Made by a program: the position numbers and the translations under genes. Shown piece after piece: positions 1 to 6,551 of a DNA stretch of 20,605 nucleotides (within the stretch, counting starts at the first letter, position 1; each line of letters opens with the position of its first letter). The notes beneath the pieces were generated by a model, which worked only from the letters and a program-made list of their open reading frames with translations, searched no databases and was not told where the DNA came from. This stretch comes from Nitrososphaerota archaeon (GTDB lineage Archaea > Thermoproteota > Nitrososphaeria > Nitrososphaerales > Nitrosopumilaceae), in contig VHBM01000018.1 in the NCBI GenBank assembly GCA_016871975.1, forward strand, positions 1-20,605. The letters run 5' to 3'.

Positions 1-119
1 ATTTTTGTTTTTGTTGGATTTTCTGGATAAAATTTGTTGTCTGCCTTTATTGAATCAAAAATTGCTTTTGATTTTTCTTTTGCGTCGATCTCTATTTTAG
101 CATTATAGCTGTACGTCAT
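1..119 (-). CDS. pcc1: KEOPS subunit Pcc1-like protein, 5' part only
   Basis: Reading the minus strand from an ATG at 119, the frame stays open to the window edge (39 complete codons), giving a protein that starts MTYSYNAKIEIDAKEKSKAI and continues with a DN pair (residues 30-31). An alternating beta-strand followed by an 'A-I-x-D-S-I-x-x-D-N' helix end is the look of Pcc1, the small dimerising subunit of the KEOPS complex that makes t6A in tRNA. The ATG lies inside the 3' end of the L37Ae gene (17-base overlap), so the two are translationally linked. In many archaea a pcc1 gene closes the exosome/L37Ae operon, which supports the call. It is too short here for certainty; another small alpha/beta protein is possible. 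The stop lies outside the window. Confidence 0.6.
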   Translation of the reverse strand, partial: MTYSYNAKIEIDAKEKSKAIFDSIKADNKFYPENPTKTK

Positions 120-312
120 AGGCAGACCCTGCAATCTTGAATCCACATTTCTTGCAGTACCAAATCCCTACTGCCTTTCTTACAAATTTGACAGAGCCAC
201 AGTCAGGACATTTTCTTTTTGATTTTAAAAGTACGTGTACCTGTGTGTACTGCTTTCTTGGCTTTAGGCCATATTTTGCCCCAAGCCCTTTGAGTGATGA
301 GCCTTTTGCCAT
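103..312 (-). CDS. rpl37ae: 50S ribosomal protein L37Ae (eL43)
   Basis: A 69-residue basic protein with one zinc ribbon, C35-P-D-C38 and C53-K-K-C56, separated by a short beta hairpin with IWYC. This is the diagnostic architecture of eL43, a zinc-binding protein of the large ribosomal subunit shared by archaea and eukaryotes. The ATG at 312 is 2 bases after the rrp42 stop codon. Its own stop overlaps the downstream Pcc1-like gene by 17 bases. Length is normal for a compact archaeal L37Ae. In several archaea an rpoP gene sits between this gene and pcc1; here there is no room for it. Confidence 0.95.
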   Translation of the reverse strand: MAKGSSLKGLGAKYGLKPRKQYTQVHVLLKSKRKCPDCGSVKFVRKAVGIWYCKKCGFKIAGSAYDVQL

Positions 313-314
313 GT

Positions 315-1118
315 CTAACCTTTTGTCTGTTTGAGTTTCTCCCTAATTTTTGTTGCGGCCGATGCTGAAATGTCGGCACACTTTAAGAGCTGTTCAACAG
401 TAAAACCATCGTTCCCACCTTTTTGGATAGCACATATGTTTCCATCAGAGTTTGTTGTAATTGTTATTCTTGCATCGATGCAATCCCATTCTTCTGCATT
501 GGGATCTACAAGTATGTGCTCGCCAATTCTTCCCATTGTGACAGAAACAGGGATTGTAGTTATTGGTGGGGCTGACTCGTGGCCTTCAACAAGTACTGGT
601 GCCTCGTTTTTGATTTCCCATTTTGGTACCTTGCATGAAAGAATTGCTGCAGTTGTTGCATAAGAGCACGCATCAAACAAGTTTCCATCATGATCAACTA
701 CGCTATTATCTGCAAATATTCCAATCACAGACTTGTCTTTTTCTAGGACAAGCTGAGACATGTCAATCATTCCGCTTTCTCTAATTCCTCGGTCAACGAC
801 TCGAGCCAGCTCTATAACATCCTCCCCTGGTGGTCCAGGTTCAACATCAGGATGAGCTAGTGGCAGAACTTCTGCTGTACAGATAAAGATTCCCTTGTCT
901 CCAAGGTCTGGAAATGGTTTGTCTGGTTGAATTTTAACGCCTGTCACAATCTCAGTATCTCCTAGCCGTACACGTGCTGAGCCATTTGCCTTTGGAATTA
1001 CGCCTGTTTCTATTGATAGTGGTCGTGGTTGGTCAAATGCCCTTCCATCAATTCTTTTTCCTTGAGCTAAAAGATCAACTATTTCTTTTCTTTTTAGTTC
1101 ATCAAGTACTGATGCCAT
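315..1118 (-). CDS. rrp42: Exosome subunit Rrp42 (non-catalytic RNase PH-like)
   Basis: 267 residues with the RNase PH fold: an N-terminal 'RIDGR' loop (residues 22-26), the 'GSARVRLGDTEIVTGVK' strand region and a C-terminal helical tail. Rrp42 pairs with Rrp41 to form the hexameric ring of the archaeal exosome, a cytoplasmic 3'-5' phosphorolytic RNA degradation and tailing complex. It lacks the EED...ADMP catalytic acids seen in the neighbouring Rrp41, as expected for the structural partner. Start ATG at 1118 directly abuts the TAA of rrp41 (TAAATG). The order rrp4-rrp41-rrp42 is the conserved archaeal one. Confidence 0.95.
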   Translation of the reverse strand: MASVLDELKRKEIVDLLAQGKRIDGRAFDQPRPLSIETGVIPKANGSARVRLGDTEIVTGVKIQPDKPFPDLGDKGIFICTAEVLPLAHPDVEPGPPGEDVIELARVVDRGIRESGMIDMSQLVLEKDKSVIGIFADNSVVDHDGNLFDACSYATTAAILSCKVPKWEIKNEAPVLVEGHESAPPITTIPVSVTMGRIGEHILVDPNAEEWDCIDARITITTNSDGNICAIQKGGNDGFTVEQLLKCADISASAATKIREKLKQTKG

Positions 1119-1856
1119 TTACTGGTTACCGCCGTTTTCAAAAAATTTGTCAGTTAGTGCCTTTCTTTGAATCTGGTATACTAGCTTACAACCGTCTATT
1201 GCAGTTTCAATGCATTTTTTGTATTCATTATGTGTTAAAACGCCATCAAGCTGAAGTAGTGTTACTTTGTTAAGATTTGGCATGTAGGCAACTGGCATGT
1301 CTGCCTGTCCTGCCTGGTCTTCTTCGTTGTTTACGTCTAGGATGATTGTATCAGCTACTTTTCCTGCAGCACAGGCACAAACCATGTCCCTCATTGGGAT
1401 TCCTGCGTCTGCCAATGCAACAGATGCTGCATCAATTGCAGCACATCTTGATCCTCCATCTGCTTGAAGGACTTCGATAAATACATCAACTACAGTTCTT
1501 GGAAATTTTTCTAACATTAGTGATGGCTGTAGTGCCTCTTTGATTACTTTGGAAATTTCGATTTCTCTTCTTGAAGGTGCGGGGTTTTTTCTTTCTGTTA
1601 CAGAGAAGGGAGACATGTGGTATCTGCAGCGTATAATTCCGGTATCGGTATTTGACATGTGTTTTGGATGTACGTCTCTTGGCCCAAAAACTCCTGCAAT
1701 TATTTTATTGTCTCCAAATTCAATATATGCCGAGCCATCAGCGTTTTTTAAAACGCCTGCCTTTATCATGATTCTTCTTGGTTCGGTAACTTTTCTTCCG
1801 TCACATCTTATTCCATTTTTATCTAATAGTACTAGTGTACTTTCTCTTCCGCCCAT
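1119..1856 (-). CDS. rrp41: Exosome subunit Rrp41 (catalytic RNase PH-like)
   Basis: 245 residues, RNase PH fold. The catalytic features of the archaeal exosome are visible: SRRE at 95-98 (RNA contact), GGSR at 134-137 (phosphate binding) and the acidic cluster EED at 178-180 with ADMPVA at 185-190, whose aspartates correspond to the phosphorolysis active site. It works as a heterodimer with Rrp42 in the hexameric ring, degrading RNA from the 3' end with phosphate and adding A-rich tails in reverse. The ATG at 1856 follows the rrp4 stop by 5 bases. Length and motifs are normal. Confidence 0.96.
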   Translation of the reverse strand: MGGRESTLVLLDKNGIRCDGRKVTEPRRIMIKAGVLKNADGSAYIEFGDNKIIAGVFGPRDVHPKHMSNTDTGIIRCRYHMSPFSVTERKNPAPSRREIEISKVIKEALQPSLMLEKFPRTVVDVFIEVLQADGGSRCAAIDAASVALADAGIPMRDMVCACAAGKVADTIILDVNNEEDQAGQADMPVAYMPNLNKVTLLQLDGVLTHNEYKKCIETAIDGCKLVYQIQRKALTDKFFENGGNQ

Positions 1857-1861
1857 AACAA

Positions 1862-2536
1862 TTACCTTGATTCCAACATTTCTTTGACTTTATCAGTTAG
1901 ATTAGCCATATGCGCCTGTTCCTCAATCATTCGAATTGCCTTTATGGCCTTTAATAACCCATTTGAATCCTCACATGATACAACAATCAAACCGTTTTGT
2001 CCAATTGTTATAACAGCATTTGTTGCCATCTCAATTGTCTGAATCATGCTTCCACGTTTTCCGATGAGACGTGGAACTTTGCTTGGCGAAATTTTTATCA
2101 GTGTACCAGATTCGATTTTGCCAAGTTCTCTGTCTGCAATTGTAATTAATGGATCCCTTGTTCTATCAAAATTTACGATTCTTGCTGCAATTAAATCTCC
2201 CTTAGCTAGCTTTGATGATAGCTCATCTGCATGTGCAGAAAAGTCTCGCCCAAAAACATCTGCCGCAGGAAGAATGCCAACATAACAAGAGTTTATGTCG
2301 ACTTCCCATGAGAGTGAGGTGTGTGAGACTACTTTGCCTATTACCAAATCACTGCTTTTTGGAATATACATTCCTGTTAATGGAATAACTCTAACACTAT
2401 CGTCACTTATTTCAGAAATTCCTATAACCGTGGCTATGATGCGGTTGCCATCCAATGTAACATTTTGATCTGGTCTGTAAGGGCCTGTTGTTATTACATC
2501 GCCTGGTATAACATATCTTTTTTTATCATCTTGCAT
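1862..2536 (-). CDS. rrp4: Exosome RNA-binding cap subunit Rrp4
   Basis: 224 residues. An N-terminal 'VIPGDVITTGPYRPD' segment, an S1 domain at about 65-135, and a KH domain with the GxxG loop I-G-K-R-G at 158-162 give the NTD-S1-KH order typical of Rrp4. The protein caps the exosome ring and feeds RNA into its pore. It overlaps the SBDS stop by one base (TAATG), so the two are probably translated together. The alternative exosome cap, Csl4, has a zinc ribbon instead of a KH domain, so it is excluded. Confidence 0.96.
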   Translation of the reverse strand: MQDDKKRYVIPGDVITTGPYRPDQNVTLDGNRIIATVIGISEISDDSVRVIPLTGMYIPKSSDLVIGKVVSHTSLSWEVDINSCYVGILPAADVFGRDFSAHADELSSKLAKGDLIAARIVNFDRTRDPLITIADRELGKIESGTLIKISPSKVPRLIGKRGSMIQTIEMATNAVITIGQNGLIVVSCEDSNGLLKAIKAIRMIEEQAHMANLTDKVKEMLESR

Positions 2537-3225
2537 TATCTTGCAACCTCAACTGAAGCTGTGCCTTTAGTTATAGAACCTAGCCTATCTATCACAGTCG
2601 GTCTTGCCGCGGCAGGTATTTCTAGTATTGCTTTTAAGGATCCATTACTTTGCCATTCTTCTTTTTTTAAATTACCAGTTGATTTTAAAACAGAATAAGA
2701 TTGTGCAGCGTATTGCGCAGGGACAGTAATTTCCAAAGTTAAATTTTCTGACTTTAATGGAATTATTGTTCGTATTTTTTCAACAATGTCTTTTGTCTGC
2801 TCTTCAGTATTTTTGTGTGGATCAATTGATACTCGCGCATCATCTAGTGCTTGCTCTATTCTAAGTGGAGGGTGTGGCAGGTGTGAGCGTGGATCAACAT
2901 ATGTTTTAGCAATAAACTCTACTATTTGCTTTCTTTTTTCTGAAATCATCTTTCGTCGCTGTTCAGTTGTTAGGTTTAGCTCGCCTTTCTGAAGAATTCG
3001 CTCCATGATTGCAGTTGTGTCTTGTGTTTTGAATGCCTTTAGCAGCTTTTCTGTAGATGCACGCGTGCCTTTGCTTGAATCAGAGTAAACTTCATCTGAA
3101 ACTAGAACAGATGACACATCCTTTCTTTTTCCAAGTTTGTATTCTAGGGCAGGATCAGGCTTTACTAAGATCTCAAATTTTTCGCCTTCAAATGAATATC
3201 TGACAACTGATACCTTATCTGTCAT
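2536..3225 (-). CDS. sbds: Ribosome maturation protein SBDS/SDO1 homologue
   Basis: 229 residues matching the three-domain SBDS family: the N-terminal FYSH domain ('KFEILVKPDPALEYK', then 'EVYSDSSKGTRAS'), a central helical domain with 'RRKMISEKRKQIVEFIA' and the 'YVDPRSHLPHPP' linker, and a ferredoxin-like C-terminal domain ending 'RLGSITKGTASVEV'. In eukaryotes SBDS with EFL1 releases eIF6 from the 60S subunit; archaeal orthologues are inferred to act in late 50S maturation. It is the first gene of the minus-strand exosome operon. ATG at 3225 has a TATA-like AT tract 25-40 bases upstream. Confidence 0.95.
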   Translation of the reverse strand: MTDKVSVVRYSFEGEKFEILVKPDPALEYKLGKRKDVSSVLVSDEVYSDSSKGTRASTEKLLKAFKTQDTTAIMERILQKGELNLTTEQRRKMISEKRKQIVEFIAKTYVDPRSHLPHPPLRIEQALDDARVSIDPHKNTEEQTKDIVEKIRTIIPLKSENLTLEITVPAQYAAQSYSVLKSTGNLKKEEWQSNGSLKAILEIPAAARPTVIDRLGSITKGTASVEVAR

Positions 3226-3317
3226 GACTAGTCAGGATTAGGTAAGAAACTTTTGTATTTATTTGTGCATCATGTCTAGCTAGATTTTTATTTGGACTCT
3301 GGGGTTTTTGATAAATA
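3226..3317. promoter_or_regulatory. Divergent promoter region for exosome operon and rpoD
   Basis: The 92-base gap separates the SBDS/exosome operon (minus) from rpoD (plus). On the plus strand TTTTTATTT at 3285-3293 is centred 29 bases before the TTG at 3318, fitting a TATA box for a leaderless rpoD transcript. On the minus strand the AT-rich run AAATAAATACAAAAG lies at about 3251-3265, roughly 26-40 bases before the SBDS ATG. Assignment rests on spacing and composition only. Confidence 0.5.
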
Positions 3318-3953
3318 TTGTATTCTTTGGAAATCATAAGTCAAGATAAGCAGCGAATATCTGTCAAGCTGAAAAACATACCACTACAGTACGCAAATGC
3401 ATTAAGACGAATTTGCTTAAATGGAGTACCTGTATTTGCAATTGATATAGTAGACATTATCGAAAATTCTTCTGTACTTGCAGATGAGGGAGTTGCTCAC
3501 AGACTAGGCATGATTCCACTAAAGACAGATCTTTCAAGATTTGTCGAACCATCAAAGTGTGAGTGTCATAGCCAGACAGGTTGTTCAAACTGTAGAGTGA
3601 TGTTAATGATTGATTCTGGAGATACCGACACAACAAGGACTGTAATGTCAGGTGAGATTACATCAGAAGATAATACTGTAAAGCCAGTGTCTGATAAGAT
3701 ACCAATAGTTCAGATTGCTCCAGGTCAAAAAATCAAAATCGAATCTTATGCAAGGCTAGGTCGCGGGATCGAACATGCAAAATGGAATGCATCAAACATA
3801 GCTACACTTACTCCAACTGACAAAGAAGATGAATGTGTTTTAACAGTTGAAACTACCGGAGCCTTGTCTCCAGAACAGATACTTGTTGAGGGCGTAAACG
3901 AATTATCAAAGCGTCTTGAAGATTTCAAGATACTTTTAGCCGAACTCAAATAA
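3318..3953 (+). CDS. rpoD: DNA-directed RNA polymerase subunit D (Rpo3)
   Basis: 211 residues. 'IPLQYANALRRICLNGVPVFAIDIVDI' and 'LADEGVAHRLGMIPL' are the Rpb3/alpha-type dimerisation signature; the C-terminal half has 'IKIESYARLGRGIEHAKW'. RpoD pairs with RpoL as the assembly platform of archaeal RNA polymerase. An insertion at 81-92 carries four cysteines (C81-x-C83-x5-C89-x2-C92), like the zinc loop of eukaryotic Rpb3, while the larger ferredoxin-like Fe-S domain of some archaeal RpoD proteins (about 265 residues) is missing. The start is TTG at 3318; a second in-frame TTG at 3327 would give a protein starting at 'EIIS' and is equally plausible. No in-frame ATG is near. Confidence 0.94.
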   Translation: MYSLEIISQDKQRISVKLKNIPLQYANALRRICLNGVPVFAIDIVDIIENSSVLADEGVAHRLGMIPLKTDLSRFVEPSKCECHSQTGCSNCRVMLMIDSGDTDTTRTVMSGEITSEDNTVKPVSDKIPIVQIAPGQKIKIESYARLGRGIEHAKWNASNIATLTPTDKEDECVLTVETTGALSPEQILVEGVNELSKRLEDFKILLAELK

Positions 3954-3961
3954 GCGTAACA

Positions 3962-3970
3962 TATTATATT
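3962..3970 (+). promoter_or_regulatory. Candidate TATA box for rpl18e operon
   Basis: TATTATATT is centred 29 bases before the rpl18e ATG at 3995, in the 41-base gap after rpoD. The spacing suggests a second, leaderless promoter inside the rpoD-rps9 gene run. Confidence 0.45.
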
Positions 3971-3994
3971 TGGGTCTAGAAAGCCATTATCCAA

Positions 3995-4342
3995 ATGACT
4001 AATCCAATAGTTTTACACATGGCACGGGATCTTAAACATGCATCAACAAAAAATGATGCGCCTATTTGGTCAAAGCTGGCAGAACTTGCCTTAAAGCCTT
4101 CGTCTGTACGTCGTTCAATTAATGTAAACAAGATTAACGAGTTTACAAAAGATGGAGATGTGATTTTTCATCCAGGCAAAGTTCTCGGCATGGGAACCAT
4201 TTCTCATAAAATAACTGTATCATCGTTTTCAATTTCAAATGCCGCAGCAAAAAAAATCACAGAAGCAGGCGGCAAAATTATGAACTATAAAGAAATTATT
4301 GAAAAATTTCCTACAGGAAAGGGAGTGAAAATCCTTGGCTAA
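3995..4342 (+). CDS. rpl18e: 50S ribosomal protein L18e (eL18)
   Basis: 115 residues with the L18e/L15 fold: 'SKLAELALKPSSVRRSINVNKINEF' followed by 'PGKVLGMGTISHKITVSSFSIS', then the C-terminal 'AAAKKITEAGGKI' helix-strand. It is a large-subunit protein shared by archaea and eukaryotes. The classic archaeal order rpoD-rpl18e-rpl13-rps9 is kept. Its stop overlaps the TTG start of rpl13 by 8 bases. Length is typical. Confidence 0.95.
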   Translation: MTNPIVLHMARDLKHASTKNDAPIWSKLAELALKPSSVRRSINVNKINEFTKDGDVIFHPGKVLGMGTISHKITVSSFSISNAAAKKITEAGGKIMNYKEIIEKFPTGKGVKILG

Positions 4343-4823
4343 AGAAAAAGAGAGCAAGCAAAAAGGTAGCAAAACCATTGTGGCTCATGCTATAAATCAC
4401 ATTGTAGTTGATGCTACAAATCACATTGCAGGAAGACTAAGCTCACATGTTGCAAAATTATTACTTGATGGCAACAGAGTATCTATTGTAAATTGTGAAA
4501 ACATTATGATTAGCGGCAGTAAGCGAAGCATATTGGAAGAATACAAAAAATTTCTAGAAATTTCAAGCATCATAAATCCAAAGTTTGGCCCTTATCACCC
4601 AAGAAGACCAGATACCATGATCAGTAAGATTGTAAGAGGAATGCTCCCACGTAAAAAGTCAAGTGGCCATACTGCATTCAAGCGTCTCCGTACACATATT
4701 GGCGTTCCAAGTGAGCTAAAAGGTCTTGATAAGATTCAGTTTGACGATGCAAAGATAACAAGATCTGTATCAAATTATACTACAATGACGGAGCTTGGAC
4801 AAAGCGTAGGGTGGACTAGATGA
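4335..4823 (+). CDS. rpl13: 50S ribosomal protein L13 (uL13)
   Basis: 162 residues. The L13 core starts near residue 23 with 'IVVDATNHIAGRLSSHVAKLL', continues with 'IVNCENIMISGSK' and the 'GPYHPRRPDTMISKIVRGMLPRKKSSG' stretch, and is complete at the C terminus. A lysine-rich leader of about 20 residues precedes the core if the TTG at 4335 is the start. That start overlaps the rpl18e stop by 8 bases. The junction between leader and core contains a near-perfect 24-base tandem repeat (see repeat at 4387-4434). A later start would remove part of the core, so TTG 4335 is preferred. Confidence 0.93.
   Translation: MAKEKESKQKGSKTIVAHAINHIVVDATNHIAGRLSSHVAKLLLDGNRVSIVNCENIMISGSKRSILEEYKKFLEISSIINPKFGPYHPRRPDTMISKIVRGMLPRKKSSGHTAFKRLRTHIGVPSELKGLDKIQFDDAKITRSVSNYTTMTELGQSVGWTR
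4387..4434 (+). repeat. Imperfect 24-base tandem duplication within rpl13
   Basis: Two adjacent units, 4387-4410 and 4411-4434, both begin ATGCTAYAAATCACATTG and match over their first 19 positions with two differences before diverging. In frame they encode HAINHIVV then DATNHIAG. The second unit is the conserved start of the L13 core, so the first looks like an N-terminal duplication of it. Confidence 0.7.
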
Positions 4824-5266
4824 CTACAAAAACCGAAATTTACTTTGCCACAAGAAAAACTTCTAGAGCCCATGTGTTTATCGCAAAAGGATCAGGAAAG
4901 GTCCGAGTCAACAACGTACCTGTAGAGATGGTCCAGCAAGAGACAGCAAGGGAAGTTATTTTATCACCACTTGAGGTTTCCGGCGATGTTAGAAACAAGG
5001 TGGATATTTCTGTCAGAGTCAAGGGAGGAGGTTTTATGGGGCAAGCCAGTGCTGCAGCTACTGCAATATCTAGAGCTCTCATAGGCTTTACAAAGTCAAG
5101 AAAAGAGCCAAAGGATCATCCGCTCTCAAAGTCTGTAAGAGAAGATATTAAAAAAAGAATTAACGAGTTTGACAAGCATCTGATTAGTGGAGATGCAAGA
5201 AGAAAGGAACCAAAGAAATTTGGTGGACCTGGGGCAAGAAGAAGAAAGCAAAAGTCATACCGTTAG
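4820..5266 (+). CDS. rps9: 30S ribosomal protein S9 (uS9)
   Basis: 148 residues. 'YFATRKTSRAHVFIAKGSGKVRVNNVPVE' is the N-terminal S9 signature, followed by 'VKGGGFMGQASAAATAISRALIGF' and the basic tail 'GPGARRRKQKSYR', whose terminal R reaches the P-site tRNA in ribosomes. It overlaps rpl13 by 4 bases (ATGA), the typical coupled arrangement. The gene next door is not rpoN, as commonly seen in archaea, but a nucleotidyltransferase. Confidence 0.96.
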   Translation: MTTKTEIYFATRKTSRAHVFIAKGSGKVRVNNVPVEMVQQETAREVILSPLEVSGDVRNKVDISVRVKGGGFMGQASAAATAISRALIGFTKSRKEPKDHPLSKSVREDIKKRINEFDKHLISGDARRKEPKKFGGPGARRRKQKSYR

Positions 5267-5269
5267 AAC

Positions 5270-5989
5270 GTGAAGGCAGTAATTTTAGCAGGTGGCAAGG
5301 GTACAAGAGGAAAGCCCTATACAGATTTTTTCCCAAAGGCCATGATTCCAATAAATGGCAAACCCTTGATTCACCATATCATAGATTACATAGGCTCATT
5401 TAGATTCATAGATGAAATCCTCATAGTATCTGATTTTAAGGGTCTTGGGGGACAAATGCAAAACTATCTTGAAAATATTGTATTTAGAAAAAAGATAACC
5501 TTCATCCAAGACTCTCAGAGCGGAACTGCTGGAGATCTTATCCATGTTTCAAAAAAACTAAAAGGATCAAGCGAGTTTTTGCTGTGGTTTGTAGATAATC
5601 TATGTGCCGTTGATCTTAGAAAAATGCTTCAAAAGTTCAAAGAAAAAAAGAGTCTTGTTTGTATTGCGACAAGAAATACAAGAAAAGAAGAGACTGGTTT
5701 TGCAATAGTAAAAGACGGAATCATACAAGAGTTTAGAGAAAAACCTATAATCAATATGCAAATGTCAGAGTGTCTTGGCATTTACATTTTGGATACCAAG
5801 GTACTAGGCAAGATAAAAACAAACAAGACCAATAATCTATCCTATGATGTTTTGCAAAAACTATCAAAAAATGGCAAAATCAGTTCCTTTGATGTTGGCA
5901 AAAAATACTGGTTTGACATAGAATCACCAGTTATAGTAGAACGAAACGAGTCTTTTGTCAAACAGATCATAAAAGAGATGGAGTCATAA
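5270..5989 (+). CDS. Sugar-phosphate nucleotidyltransferase-like protein
   Basis: 239 residues with the NTP-transferase (glycosyltransferase A-like) fold: 'MKAVILAGGKGTRGKPYT' is the nucleotide-binding loop, F-P-K-A at 21-24 supplies the conserved lysine region, and W-F-V-D109-N contains the metal-binding aspartate. Relatives activate sugar 1-phosphates to NDP-sugars for surface glycans or glycosylation. The usual G-T-R-L-x-P-L-T loop is altered to G-T-R-G-K-P-Y-T, so the substrate is uncertain. GTG start at 5270, only 3 bases after rps9, implies co-transcription with ribosomal protein genes. The 3' end runs 23 bases into the convergent leuD. It lacks the left-handed beta-helix extension of GlmU- or Sulfolobus-type bifunctional enzymes. 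Confidence 0.85.
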   Translation: MKAVILAGGKGTRGKPYTDFFPKAMIPINGKPLIHHIIDYIGSFRFIDEILIVSDFKGLGGQMQNYLENIVFRKKITFIQDSQSGTAGDLIHVSKKLKGSSEFLLWFVDNLCAVDLRKMLQKFKEKKSLVCIATRNTRKEETGFAIVKDGIIQEFREKPIINMQMSECLGIYILDTKVLGKIKTNKTNNLSYDVLQKLSKNGKISSFDVGKKYWFDIESPVIVERNESFVKQIIKEMES

Positions 5990-6551
5990 CGCGTTTTTCA
6001 TAATTAGAAATTTTATCCTCATATTCTAGTGTCATTGCTATATCATCTAGCCCCTTTAGGAGGATCTGTTTTCTATGATCATCAATTTCAAACGAAGTTG
6101 TTTTTGTTTGTGTTTTAATTTTTTGAGCTTCTAAATCCACCTCAATTTCAGTTCCTGTTTGAATTAGATCATCTACAATTTTTGGTTCAAGTTTTATTGG
6201 TAAAAGACCATTTTTGAAACAGTTGCTATAAAAAATGTCGGCAAATGATGGAGCAATGATTACAAAAAATCCATAGTCTTTTAGCGCCCAGACTGCGTGT
6301 TCTCTTGATGAGCCGCAGCCAAAGTTATCTCTTGTAATTAGAATTTTAGAATTTTTGTATTTTGGATCATTTAAGATAAAATCTGAAATTGGCTTGCCGT
6401 TATTATCAAATCGCCAGTTATAGAAGAGAAATTTCCCAAAACCTGTTTTATGGATTAGTTTTAGGAATTGTTTTGGCACAATTTGGTCAGTATCTACATT
6501 TACCTTGTCAAATGGCATAGCAATGCTCTTGATTTTTTTAAAAGGTTCCAT
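5967..6551 (-). CDS. leuD: 3-isopropylmalate dehydratase small subunit, bacterial type (LeuD)
   Basis: 194 residues of the aconitase swivel domain. 'NVDTDQIVPKQFLK' and 'TGFGKFLFYNWRFD' are typical of bacterial LeuD, and 'DNFGCGSSREHAVWAL' is the conserved substrate-binding loop. With LeuC it forms the heterodimer converting 2-isopropylmalate to 3-isopropylmalate in leucine synthesis. The ATG at 6551 overlaps the leuC stop by one base (TAATG). It is the last gene of the four-gene isomerase operon and overlaps the convergent nucleotidyltransferase gene by 23 bases. The length (194) matches bacterial LeuD rather than the about 160 residue archaeal form. Confidence 0.94.
   Translation of the reverse strand: MEPFKKIKSIAMPFDKVNVDTDQIVPKQFLKLIHKTGFGKFLFYNWRFDNNGKPISDFILNDPKYKNSKILITRDNFGCGSSREHAVWALKDYGFFVIIAPSFADIFYSNCFKNGLLPIKLEPKIVDDLIQTGTEIEVDLEAQKIKTQTKTTSFEIDDHRKQILLKGLDDIAMTLEYEDKISNYEKRVMTPSLL

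Noticed and set aside
331..663. Plus-strand open frame of about 110 codons opposite rrp42
   Set aside because: It is the complementary-strand shadow of a well-supported Rrp42 gene, has no promoter and no recognisable protein pattern.
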